Source of the DNA: Hanleya hanleyi
Taxonomy: Eukaryota; Mollusca; Polyplacophora; Lepidopleurida; Hanleyidae
DNA length: 64,000 bases
NCBI GenBank assembly: GCA_036873755.1
Contig: JAVTVY010016016.1
Span: 1-64,000 of the forward strand
Direction of reading: 5' to 3'
Every line of letters begins with the position of its first letter. Position 1 is the stretch's first letter. Below the pieces are notes generated by a model, which worked only from the letters and a program-made list of their open reading frames with translations, had not been told where the DNA came from and did no database searches. Both the position numbers and the translations under genes were made by a program. Positions 46,802 through 54,376 of this stretch are shown here, piece after piece.

Positions 46802-48189
46802 TGCGCATGCGCAGTGGCCAAAGGGTATGAAAATAGACGTTTTGGAGCTAGGGGGAGCCACTAATGGTCCAATGGGGTCATATGAGGTATCAATGTGAAG
46901 CATTCGTGAAGGGGCATCTGATGGGCTGGGTGTGGGGTTGAAATATCGGCATTCTGCGCATGCGCGGTGGCCAAAGGGTATGAAAACAGACGTTTTGGGA
47001 GCTAGGGGAGCCCCTAATGGGCCGATGGAGTTGTATGAGGTATCAAAGTGAAGCCTATGTGAAGGGGCATCCAGTCATGGGTGGGTGCATGTAAATTTTT
47101 CCTGAAAAAAAAAAACCCGGAACACGGACTTTATCGAAAAATCCGGGAAAATGCCTATATGGGGTATGGGAGGTATATAGGTCGCCGGGCTTAACGGGGC
47201 TTGCCTATCAATAGAGTTATCTCCCCCTAGTTCCAGGGTGGGTGTATGTAAAATTTTTCCTGAAAAAATACGGAACACGGACTTTATCCTAAATTACGGG
47301 AAAATGCCTATATGGGGTATGGGGGGTATAGTACCATCCTGGGAAACCTACTTCTCGACATTTGCGGTATAGGTTGTGGGGTCTCGTTTTCTTAGTCTCG
47401 TCAAGGCAAACATGATAGGAAGTGTGGCGGAGCGAATCGTTGAAATTTTTGGAAAAAGTTCAGGGAGACCTGTATAGTCCCATACTAGGGGTATAGGACC
47501 AATGTTTGCCCCACTGGGAAACCTACTTCTAGACATTTGCGGTATGGTTGTTTGGATTTGTTTTCTTAGTCTCGTCAAGACAAACATGATAGGAAGTGTC
47601 CCGGCACGAAACGGTGAAATTTTTGAAAAAAGTCACCGAGGCCTGGGTAGGCCCATAGGCCTATACTGCATGGCTATGGGTGCATGGGTCCATACGGGGT
47701 GGACGTGTTGGAGCCTAGATGAGTCCCTGGTGGTCCAATGGTGTCGCATGAGGTCTTATTTTGAAGCTCTCATGCAGGAGCACTTGACTACACTAATGGT
47801 TCGTACGTTGTCAATAGTCTGCGCATGCGCAGACTGGCCGTAGTGTAGAAAGCAGCCATTTTTGGGGGTGTGTGTGTGGGTGTGTTTGGGTTAGAGATGG
47901 GCTATTCACGGTTCGAATGGGTCGTGTGAGGTATCCATGTGAAGCTTATGTGAGGGGGCATCTGATGGCGTGGATGTTGGGTAGAAACAGGGTCATTCTG
48001 CGCATGCGCAGCCTGGCCGTAGTATAGAAAGCAGGCATTTTTTGGGGTGGGTGTGTGGGTGTGTTTGGGTTAGAGATGGGCTATTCACGGTTCGAATGGG
48101 TCGTGTGAGGTATCCATGTGAAGCCTATGTAATGGAGCATCTGATGGCGTGGATGTGGGGTAGACATAGGGTCATTCTGCGCATGCGCG
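46802..48189. promoter_or_regulatory. NRF-1-like palindromes in the left terminal repeat
   Basis: TGCGCATGCGCA or a one-base variant occurs at 46802, 46955, 47820, 47999 and 48178, once per sub-repeat. The string matches the nuclear respiratory factor 1 consensus. Right-hand equivalents start at 58474, 58653, 59516 (imperfect) and 59668. Confidence 0.5.
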
Positions 48190-48343
48190 GTAGCCAAAGG
48201 GTATGGAAATAGACGTTTTTGTGGTCTAGGTGGGCCCCTCATGGGCCTATTGGGTCGATTGAGGTATCCATGTGAATCCTAGGTGGGGGAGTATCCACCT
48301 GGACTAACATTCACGTGGTTTGGTGGGTCTGCGCAAGTGTGTG

Positions 48344-48760
48344 TGACGTCACTTCCGGTTTTTCAGAATGCTCAAAGACTACCTCCAACTTTCTCGGCCC
48401 CGGCCCGGCCCCCCAGCGCGCGCGCGCGCGGATCCTCCGGCCGCAGCGCGCGCGCGCGCGCGGGTTCTCCGGAAGTGCGCGGATGCATGTCGGATGTTGA
48501 CCGGAAGGAACCGAAGGTGACCGCCATTGTGGGAAAATGGCGCCTACGTTGACCGGAAACACCCGAAGGTGAACGCCATTGTGGGGAAAAAACCCAGTAT
48601 ATCAAAAGACACGGAGATGAACGACACAGACAAGTCTGGACATGTCCAAAGGTCACGCCCCATTCACCCAAACCGGAAGTGACGTCATTTTTACATCCGG
48701 GTGAAATAAGGTCGGATTTAGCATTGACCTTATGGCGCAACCCTACCAAACAGGTACACT
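48344..48760 (+). promoter_or_regulatory. Composite control region at the head of the gene array
   Basis: Two CRE/ETS composites lie at 48344-48358 (TGACGTCACTTCCGG) and 48673-48687 (the reverse arrangement). Two YY1-like strings are AAAATGGCGCC (48534-48544) and CCGCCATTGT (48521-48530). Two long alternating CG runs (about 48418-48430 and 48446-48462) could adopt Z-DNA. A ~33-bp unit with GACCGGAA...CGAAGGTGA is repeated near 48499 and 48550. The region leads into the TATA box of the first gene. Confidence 0.5.
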
Positions 48761-48792
48761 ATAAAGCCACCTCTCTAACCGTTCGCTTTTCA
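48760..48792 (+). promoter_or_regulatory. Core promoter: TATAAAG and TTCATTC initiator
   Basis: TATAAAG starts at 48760 and the TCA of TTCATTC is centred at 48792, 32 bp later. The ATG follows 10 bp further on. Confidence 0.6.
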
Positions 48793-48801
48793 TTCCCCAC
48801 C

Positions 48802-49488
48802 ATGGCAGCGAGCGGAACAGAGCTTGCGTTATTCCAACTGACGTCCGACGTCTACCTCATCGTCAATGACGATCACCTGGAGCTGGTCCAAGACGCACCG
48901 CAGAAGGTGAAGATTTTGTTATCGCTATCAGGCTGGACTCTATTGACACGATTGTTACAGGGAAAAGACCCCGAAAGGGATTTCATGCACGTGGAAGTCG
49001 GCGTGCACATACGCACTGCTGGAGAGGATTCCCTTTTTCCCCGGTTGGAACAGAGTGGAGGTACCTATACCACACTCTGTCCACCCTTATGGATGGCACT
49101 GAAAGATGTACTCCCCGAGGTGGATGACTTACTACACCCCGAGGTGAAAGAAGGGACTGTGGCTACCCGGAGGCTTACACCTGGCTGCACCCTATTGTTG
49201 TACCCCAAACGAGTGGACCTCATCGATAGCGGACTTACGTGTTGGTGTACGTCTGAACCCAAAGCGCACGTCTCTTTGTCACCGGAAGGATGGACTACCT
49301 TGAAACGGGTGTTGTTGGGTGACCTGCACGGTGATAGCATTCACCTGTGTGACGACGTCTACATTTTCTGCGGTCTCTTTTCCGCTCGACTCCTCTGTCT
49401 GAACGACGGTGGTTTTACCCTGGACCCGGATCTATGGACGGCTTTGGAACAAGTAGCCCCCATTGTCGATAAGGTACTATCTCTATAG
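48802..49488 (+). CDS. PC4-like four-repeat protein, 228 aa
   Basis: I do not recognise this as a named gene. The protein is four tandem units, each a short beta-rich stretch followed by a helix with the signature L-x-x-x-x-W-x-x-L-(K/x)-x-x-L: LSLSGWTLLTRLL, LCPPLWMALKDVL, VSLSPEGWTTLKRVL and FTLDPDLWTALEQV. The last reads on into VDKVL. The pattern resembles the C-terminal domain of the coactivator PC4/SUB1 (beta-sheet then helix, N-P-E-Q-W-x-x-L-K, then I-D-x-A-V), a single-stranded-DNA binder. The ATG is preceded by a good core promoter. It is the first gene of the array, and its repeats are shared with the two small genes downstream. The assignment to the PC4 fold is inference from the repeated motif, not from a search. 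Confidence 0.65.
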   Translation: MAASGTELALFQLTSDVYLIVNDDHLELVQDAPQKVKILLSLSGWTLLTRLLQGKDPERDFMHVEVGVHIRTAGEDSLFPRLEQSGGTYTTLCPPLWMALKDVLPEVDDLLHPEVKEGTVATRRLTPGCTLLLYPKRVDLIDSGLTCWCTSEPKAHVSLSPEGWTTLKRVLLGDLHGDSIHLCDDVYIFCGLFSARLLCLNDGGFTLDPDLWTALEQVAPIVDKVLSL

Positions 49489-49570
49489 GAGCCACATAAC
49501 CCATCAGAATAGTACGTATCACGGACTACACCCGTAGAGCTACGTCTAGGCGCGCATATGTGACATGGTC

Positions 49571-49604
49571 TATAAAACACGTCCCTCTGGATCCCACACC
49601 TTCA
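49571..49604 (+). promoter_or_regulatory. Core promoter: TATAAAAC and TTCATTT initiator
   Basis: TATAAAAC starts at 49571 and the initiator A is at 49604, 33 bp later, 20 bp before the ATG. Confidence 0.6.
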
Positions 49605-49623
49605 TTTCTACGGTTGCAGAGCC

Positions 49624-49950
49624 ATGACGGAGATCCAGCCCTATGATCCTCGCATTTTACAGCATGCCACCGTGGTTAATTCACTCACGGGTTACCGAGC
49701 AGTGGTCCGGTCCATGTTTGCAGATGGCGACGACAACGAGGGGCGACGCCAGATCCTGAACGAGTTCACAGAAGCGGTCCTCGACAGAGTTCACTCGATG
49801 GAGAGGTGTGCCATCACTCACCACTACTGGACTATGACAGCCATCCTTGATGCTCGGGCTATGGACCACGAGCGCTCACGCCGGAACCAGCGACGGCTGG
49901 TTGGCCTCACAATAGTTTGTGCCCTATTGACCCTGGCGCTGTGGTATTGA
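49624..49950 (+). CDS. Small tail-anchored membrane protein, 108 aa
   Basis: Unrecognised gene. The first ~85 residues look helical and charged. The C-terminus has an Arg-rich patch (RSRRNQRR) followed directly by one hydrophobic segment (LVGLTIVCALLTLALWY) that ends the protein, the layout of a tail-anchored protein with its bulk in the cytoplasm. There is no signal peptide, and no BH-type or enzyme motif that I can see. It sits between PC4-like genes and has its own TATA/initiator pair. A role in membrane association of the element's products is possible but unsupported. Confidence 0.6.
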   Translation: MTEIQPYDPRILQHATVVNSLTGYRAVVRSMFADGDDNEGRRQILNEFTEAVLDRVHSMERCAITHHYWTMTAILDARAMDHERSRRNQRRLVGLTIVCALLTLALWY

Positions 49951-49964
49951 CAGTGGGACCTGAC

Positions 49965-49997
49965 TATAAATACGAGGGTCAGACAGAGTGTGTGTCA
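49965..49997 (+). promoter_or_regulatory. Core promoter: TATAAAT and GTCATTC initiator
   Basis: TATAAAT starts at 49965 and the initiator A is at 49997, 32 bp later, 26 bp before the ATG at 50023. Confidence 0.6.
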
Positions 49998-50022
49998 TTC
50001 ACCGATCGTCATTGGATCAAGC

Positions 50023-50307
50023 ATGCCACCAGTCCTACGAGCCATCCTTCCCCTTACACCCCGGGTGGGGTTACACGTCTATGAAGATAAAGTCACTCTC
50101 GTGGAAGACTGTGGAGATGTTTGCTGGTCGCGCGCTGAGACCGTATCGAATACGGTTACGCTACACCGTGACGGCTGGACCAAATTTAAACGGGTGTTGA
50201 GCGGCGAGCTCGACGAACATCTCATCCACATAGACAATGCCATCTACGTACACCGTGGACCCTTCTTCCCACGCCTGGGCCGCTACCAAGACCCTACGCG
50301 AGGCTGA
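50023..50307 (+). CDS. PC4-like protein, short form, 94 aa
   Basis: Paralogue of the following gene. It has one complete unit with the helix signature VTLHRDGWTKFKRVLSGEL, then the beta part of a second unit (IHIDNAIYVHRGPFF), but the second helix (xPDLWxALE) is missing and the protein ends GRYQDPTRG. I chose the ATG at 50023 because it follows the initiator; an upstream open stretch would start inside the promoter. It reads straight into the next gene, with 2 bases between TGA and ATG, so the two probably share a transcript. Function is inferred as single-stranded nucleic-acid binding. Confidence 0.6.
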   Translation: MPPVLRAILPLTPRVGLHVYEDKVTLVEDCGDVCWSRAETVSNTVTLHRDGWTKFKRVLSGELDEHLIHIDNAIYVHRGPFFPRLGRYQDPTRG

Positions 50308-50309
50308 CC

Positions 50310-50780
50310 ATGACGGAGCATATAATACTGGCGTATCTCAGCTTGACCCCCGAGGTTTTCCTGCACGTGTATGCGGATAAGGTCGATATCATGGAGGAGG
50401 TGGGAGACATCCGTGATGCGGACCCTACACAACCGTGCCCGGCTCACATTCGTCTGTCCCGGGAGGGCTGGACCAAATTCAAACGGGTGTTGTCTGGTGA
50501 ACTGGGCGGCGACCTCATCCACTTGTGTCACGATGTGTACATCCGACGCGGCCCTTTCTTTGCTCAATTGGCTCGGCTAGATGGGGGTACAGTGCATTTT
50601 ATCCTTCACCCTGATCTATGGTCTGCATTGGAAGATGCCGTGGTAGATGTGGATCAAGTGCTTATCAAGCGGTCATCAGACGAGTTGGACTGGTCATTTA
50701 CTATGGACACTGTGGAAGCCCACGAAGAAAATCAGAAAGAAACTCCGGCCCAAGATATGCCCGTTATAAATAAACGATAG
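50310..50780 (+). CDS. PC4-like two-repeat protein, 156 aa
   Basis: Two full units: IRLSREGWTKFKRVLSGEL, then IHLCHDVYIRRGPFF leading to FILHPDLWSALEDAVVDVDQVL, followed by an acidic tail of about 35 residues. The stretch GWTKFKRVLSGEL is identical to that of the preceding gene, which points to recent local duplication. The second helix with VDQVL is the closest of all units to the PC4 pattern. The acidic tail recalls single-stranded-DNA-binding proteins that carry acidic C-termini for partner binding. The stop overlaps the region of the integrase promoter. Confidence 0.65.
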   Translation: MTEHIILAYLSLTPEVFLHVYADKVDIMEEVGDIRDADPTQPCPAHIRLSREGWTKFKRVLSGELGGDLIHLCHDVYIRRGPFFAQLARLDGGTVHFILHPDLWSALEDAVVDVDQVLIKRSSDELDWSFTMDTVEAHEENQKETPAQDMPVINKR

Positions 50781-50798
50781 AGCCAGGGTCCATCATCA
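50765..50798 (+). promoter_or_regulatory. Core promoter: TATAAATAA and CATCATCATT initiator
   Basis: TATAAATAA starts at 50765, inside the last codons of the previous gene. TCA triplets at 50794 and 50797 lie 30-33 bp later, and the ATG is at 50808. Confidence 0.55.
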
Positions 50799-50807
50799 TT
50801 TGTCACC

Positions 50808-51880
50808 ATGAAGCGCTGGGAGAAGGTGTTGGATAACTTATACTACAGTTCCGACAGTCCGGTGGCCTATAGTGCATTGTCGGCTCTCTATCGAGCGGCC
50901 AAACCCCAGGGATACAACGTGCCCAAGTCCGAGATTGGTTAAGAAAACAAGACACCTATACCTTACATCGATCTGTCCGTCGCCATTTTCTACGGAACCG
51001 GGTCATCGTGGGAGGAATAGATGCCCAGTGGCAAGCGGATTTGGTCGATATGAGCGCCTTTGCCAAACACAACGATGGGAATCGGTATATCTTGACGTGC
51101 ATCGATATCCTATCGAAGTATGCGTGGGTGGTACCCATTCGGACGAAAACGGGGGCGAATCTCATAGCGGGGTTCAAAGACATCTTCAAGACCGGGCGCA
51201 AACCTTTGTATTTGCAAACCGACGAAGGCACGGAATTCCTCAACAGACCGTTCCAACAGTTTCTGAAAGCCCAGAAGGTGTTTTTCTTCCATACGTACAA
51301 CGCGACCAAGGCTTCCGTGGTGGAAAGGTTCAACAGGACATTCAAAGGCCGCATGTATAAATATTTCACCTATAAGAGTACAAGGCGGTACATCGATGTT
51401 CTCCCGAAACTTGTGAGTGGTTACAATCGAGCCTATCATCGGAGTATAGAGAGAGCCCCCATTACGGTGACCCAACGCAATGAAGCCCAAGTCCGGCGTG
51501 TCTTGTACCCCAGGCCATCGCAGCGAACGCCGAAGGCGGTGTACAAGGTCGGGGACCCTGTACGGATCAGTAAAGTCAAAGGTCAATTTGAGAAAAGTTG
51601 CTTGCCCAACTGGAGCGATGAGCACTTCCTGATTAAACGGCGCCTACCCCAACAGCAGCGAGTCTATGAACTGGAAGATCTTCAAGGGGAACCGTTGCTA
51701 GGGACGTTTTACGAGATGGAATTACAGCCTGTCGTTAAAACACAGCAAGACTACTACACGGTGGAGCAGATTTTGAAAACGGAACGTCGACGTGGCAAAC
51801 TGTTTCATTTCGTCAAATGGCAAGGTTGGCCCAGTTCCTTCAATTCCTGGGTCGCTGCCAACCAGGTGAAACGACTATAA
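50808..51880 (+). pseudogene. Polinton integrase with C-terminal chromodomain, frame break near the N-terminus
   Basis: DDE-type integrase of the retroviral superfamily, expected to insert the element's DNA ends with a 6-bp stagger. The first 44 codons from the ATG end at a TAA (50940-50942). The rest is open in another frame from just after that point to 51880, so a one-base indel lies near 50935-50942. Visible active-site context: D in DAQWQADL (near 51023-51040), D in LQTDEGTEF (near 51220) and E in VVERFNRTF (near 51325). A chromodomain closes the protein (DYYTVEQILKTERR...HFVKWQGW, 51751-51835), as in many Polinton integrases. It could guide insertion to certain chromatin. With the break, this copy probably makes no full-length enzyme unless the break is an assembly error. 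Confidence 0.9.
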
Positions 51881-51908
51881 AGCCAGACACCACTGCCGTC
51901 ATCCTTCA
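51876..51908 (+). promoter_or_regulatory. Core promoter: TATAAAG and TTCATTC initiator
   Basis: TATAAAG starts at 51876 and overlaps the integrase stop codon. The initiator A is at 51908, 32 bp later, 23 bp before the ATG. Confidence 0.6.
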
Positions 51909-51930
51909 TTCCACGTCCGACCACAGTGCT

Positions 51931-52512
51931 ATGGACAAACAGCAGCTGCCTCTGAACACAGCGTCTCCCAAAACGCACAAAGCGCAAGTGGGCTTTGTGG
52001 TGATAGTGCTAACCCTGCTGAGTGTGTTGTACGGAGGTGTGTTTTACGACGTAGCCTATGTCAGCACGTTACTTAACCAACTGAGAACACCAGCCACCAG
52101 TGAAACCGGTCTACAGATAGCACCAGTCAACCCCGTATCGAGCCCAGTCACCACCACACCCCGTGTACAAGCCACGTCGAGCTCCACACCAAGCTCTACA
52201 TCTACACCAAGTACACCCACTACGTCTGAAGACCCACCGGATTTCATCCCTCACAGGGAACAGACAACGACGACCGACGTTGTACCCACCCCCATCATCC
52301 CTCGCAGTGAACACACAACGACTACCGACGTTGTACCCACCACTCCAGTTCACTCGTACGAAATTTACAAGAGCGGGTTACCACGACAGCGCATACAGCT
52401 CGAACCATGGACCCTCGGTGGCAGCATCCCTTCACTTGCGTCATCGCAGGACCGACGGGTTCCGCCAAAACGCACTTCGTCAGGAAGCTCCTTCAACACG
52501 CCGACAGCATGA
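51931..52512 (+). CDS. Single-pass membrane protein with mucin-like stalk, ~193 aa
   Basis: Unrecognised gene. There is a short polar N-terminus (about 27 residues), one hydrophobic segment (VGFVVIVLTLLSVLYGGVF), then a long Ser/Thr/Pro-rich region with an imperfect tandem repeat built on TTTTDVVPT. That layout suggests a type II membrane protein with a heavily O-glycosylated exterior. The ATG at 51931 follows the TATA/initiator pair; the open frame extends further upstream but into the integrase. The last ~35 codons overlap the start of the ATPase gene in another frame, so its true C-terminus is uncertain. Membrane proteins in this position occur in related elements, but I see no fusion-protein motif. 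Confidence 0.55.
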   Translation: MDKQQLPLNTASPKTHKAQVGFVVIVLTLLSVLYGGVFYDVAYVSTLLNQLRTPATSETGLQIAPVNPVSSPVTTTPRVQATSSSTPSSTSTPSTPTTSEDPPDFIPHREQTTTTDVVPTPIIPRSEHTTTTDVVPTTPVHSYEIYKSGLPRQRIQLEPWTLGGSIPSLASSQDRRVPPKRTSSGSSFNTPTA

Positions 52513-53014
52513 TCACTCCACCCATTGCCAGAGTCGTGTGGTGTTACGGAGAATGGCAGGAAGCGCATGCAGCAATGCCCCACATCACGTTCGTGGAAGG
52601 CCTACCAACCTGGCCGATTTGGAACCCGACACCTTGGTGGTTCTGGATGATCTCAAGGCGGAGACGGATGCGCGGGTCACCCAACTCTTTACCAAAGGCA
52701 GCCACCATCGACGGCTCAGCATCATCTACATTGTGCAGAATCTGTTCAGTAAAAACAACGAACATCGGAACATCAGCTTAAATGCCCACTACCTGGTGGT
52801 CTTCAAAAACCCGAGAGATACCACTCAACTGCTGCACCTGGCGAGACAGATGTATCCCGGCCGCACACCGTTTGCGTTGGAAGCCTTTAAAGATGCGACA
52901 ACCCCTCAGCACGGGTATATGCTCTTCGACCTCAAGCAAGCCATCCCCGAACACCCTCGACTACGGACCGGCATCTTTCCCGGAGAGGCGCACCACGTGT
53001 ACATGCAAAAATAA
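52407..53014 (+). pseudogene. A32/FtsK-HerA-type packaging ATPase, frame break in the middle
   Basis: Genome-packaging ATPase of the family shared by Polintons, adintoviruses and poxvirus A32. The Walker A (AGPTGSAKT, 52443-52469) is in the frame that starts at 52407. The Walker B (LVVLDDL, near 52634-52654) and the C-terminal half, with a sensor-like IIYIVQN, are in a second frame. The shift lies around 52598-52612. Walker A has Ala where Gly is commoner before KT. The product would translocate DNA into capsids and act with the capsid proteins encoded downstream. The gene start overlaps the membrane-protein gene by about 100 bp. It is followed by a polyadenylation signal. Confidence 0.88.
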
Positions 53015-53168
53015 TGTAAACACACCCACAGTGGCGCCCCCAGCTGGGGTGTGTGTGTTTGATGATGGGGATAATAAAAAGAATGAATACCACAGCATGG
53101 TTGACTTTGTCTCTGTTCTCTGAGGTGGATAAAAAGGGCAGAGTTGTGGGTTCTAACATTAGTTGTAC
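53015..53168 (+). promoter_or_regulatory. Intergenic segment with AATAAA and a weak TATA box
   Basis: AATAAA at 53073-53078 would end the upstream transcript. GATAAAAAGGG at 53128-53138 lies 41 bp before the next ATG and is the likely, weaker, TATA element of the next transcript. Confidence 0.5.
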
Positions 53169-53505
53169 ATGATGTCTGCGCGAGTACGGAAGCACGCCCC
53201 GACGCTCCGTGTATTGAAGACGGTCCCACCCGAGTTGGTCCGAACCATTGTACGCGGTGCGGACCCTGACCTTGTACGCTGTCTGTGCGAGATCGGGTAC
53301 AACCTGTTAAAAGGCAACGTACCACTGACTCCGGCTCAGAAGACCAAGTTGGCCAAGCATAAGACAGGTCTCCGAACCCTAGCGGGTCCCTCAAACACAA
53401 AAGAAAAAGGTGTTACAGAAAGGCGGCTTTCTCGGGGCCATCTTAGCACCGTTGGCCGCTTCCGTGTTGGGTCCAGTATTGGGTGGACTCTTCGGCCGAC
53501 AATGA
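53169..53505 (+). pseudogene. Small basic virion-core-like protein, frame break in the middle
   Basis: The N-terminal ~75 residues (two Mets at 53169 and 53172, then helical, Arg/Lys-rich, with LLKGNVPLTPAQKTKLAKHK) match a small protein found next to the capsid genes in Polintons. Around 53391 the sense reading switches to the next frame, which gives a Gly-rich hydrophobic tail (GGFLGAILAPL and VLGPVLGGLFG) ending at TGA 53503-53505. Gly-Gly sites are the sort cut by adenain-type proteases, so this may be a matured virion protein. The TGA overlaps the ATG of the next gene (ATGA). Confidence 0.65.
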
Positions 53506-54343
53506 ACCACACGAAAAAAATGGTGCTCGTCGAACCACGATTCCTTCAAAACCTCCAATCGCCCTACCCTGTCCCACCTACGGTGAAGACCATAAACACC
53601 CTCGATGGAGAGATGCAACAGATCTTACAGAGACCGGGGTTAAGCGACAGTGAGAAAGTACAACGGTACAATGAGACGCTTCAACGGTACATGACGTTCA
53701 TGGACCAATACAAAACCCTCTCTACCCCACCACCACCACCACCACCACCACCACGTGACACACCGCCGATCTCAGCACCGCTCCAACAGCCGCCATTACC
53801 AGGGTACCACCAACAGCCCCACAGTGGGTGGAAGACGAAGTGCTGAAGAGTGTACCTGCATCGTTCAAGAAACAAGCTGGCCTGGTATTACAACGGATGA
53901 AACAGAATCCTAACATGACTTGGAATGATAAAGGCGAACTACTGGTACAGAATCAGGTGGTCCCGGAGACCCACATGACGGATTTAGTGAATGATCTGAT
54001 GCGTCAACGCAGGTCGCACACGGATCCTCGAGGATGGGAGGTCTTCGCTCAAGGCTTGAAAGACAATGATGTACCACAGGAATTGGTGGGGAACCCCCAC
54101 TGATGGGCCTTTATGCAGCGAACCCAGCAATCGCCGAGTGGCCCACTACCTTCTTGGGAAGCCGAATGGGAACCGGAGTCACCCCCCAAAACTCCACCAC
54201 CACAACGGGCACCTTCTGTTCAGACCTTTAAAAAACCATCCTTGACCAAGACACCCCACATCTCCAGAGCCGTGACACGTAGCAAGTCAACGCGACGAAC
54301 ACGACGCCGGACACAACCGCCCAAGGCCTGGAACACCTATTAA
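53502..54343 (+). pseudogene. Conserved Polinton structural-region protein, frame break plus internal stop
   Basis: Starts at the ATG overlapping the previous stop. The first part (EPRFLQNL...TLDGEMQQIL...NETLQRYMTFMDQYK) leads into a Pro-rich stretch (nine prolines, 53730-53756). Between there and 53828 the frame changes. A helical region follows (VLKSVPASFKKQAGLVLQRMK...WNDKGELLVQ...MTDLVNDLMRQR), then an in-frame TGA at 54101-54103, then a Pro- and Arg-rich tail to 54343. The family is recognisable by context in Polintons but has no established function; a capsid-associated role is inferred from its place just before the penton gene. Confidence 0.65.
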
Positions 54344-54370
54344 AACCAACAGCAGCAGCAGGACAGCTCA
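54338..54370 (+). promoter_or_regulatory. Core promoter: TATTAAAA and CTCAGTC initiator
   Basis: TATTAAAA starts at 54338 and the A of TCAGT is at 54370, 32 bp later, 7 bp before the ATG. TCAGT is the canonical metazoan initiator. Confidence 0.6.
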
Positions 54371-54376
54371 GTCGCC

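Larger units (their letters stand above)
46453..48361. repeat. Polinton left terminal inverted repeat
   Basis: Pairs with 58305-60035. It contains ~154-bp sub-repeats (GAGGTATCAAAGTGAAGCATTCG near 46730, 46884, 47038 and weaker later copies). It also holds two paired sub-blocks: CACGGACTTTATC at about 47110 and 47275, and CTTAGTCTCGTCAAG at about 47390 and 47565. The left repeat is about 180 bp longer than the right, largely because a GGTTAGAGATGGGCTATTCACGG unit occurs twice here (47889 and 48069) and once on the right. A weaker match continues inward to about 48505 / 58212. Confidence 0.9.

Noticed and set aside
49624..49950. Bcl-2-like apoptosis regulator (tail-anchored, as some adintoviruses encode)
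   Set aside because: The tail anchor fits, but no BH1/BH2-type motif can be seen; structure prediction would be needed.
52163..52600. Long frame upstream of the ATPase Walker B segment as an extra gene
   Set aside because: Its first part is a shadow of the membrane-protein and ATPase genes; only the part after about 52600 is ATPase sequence.
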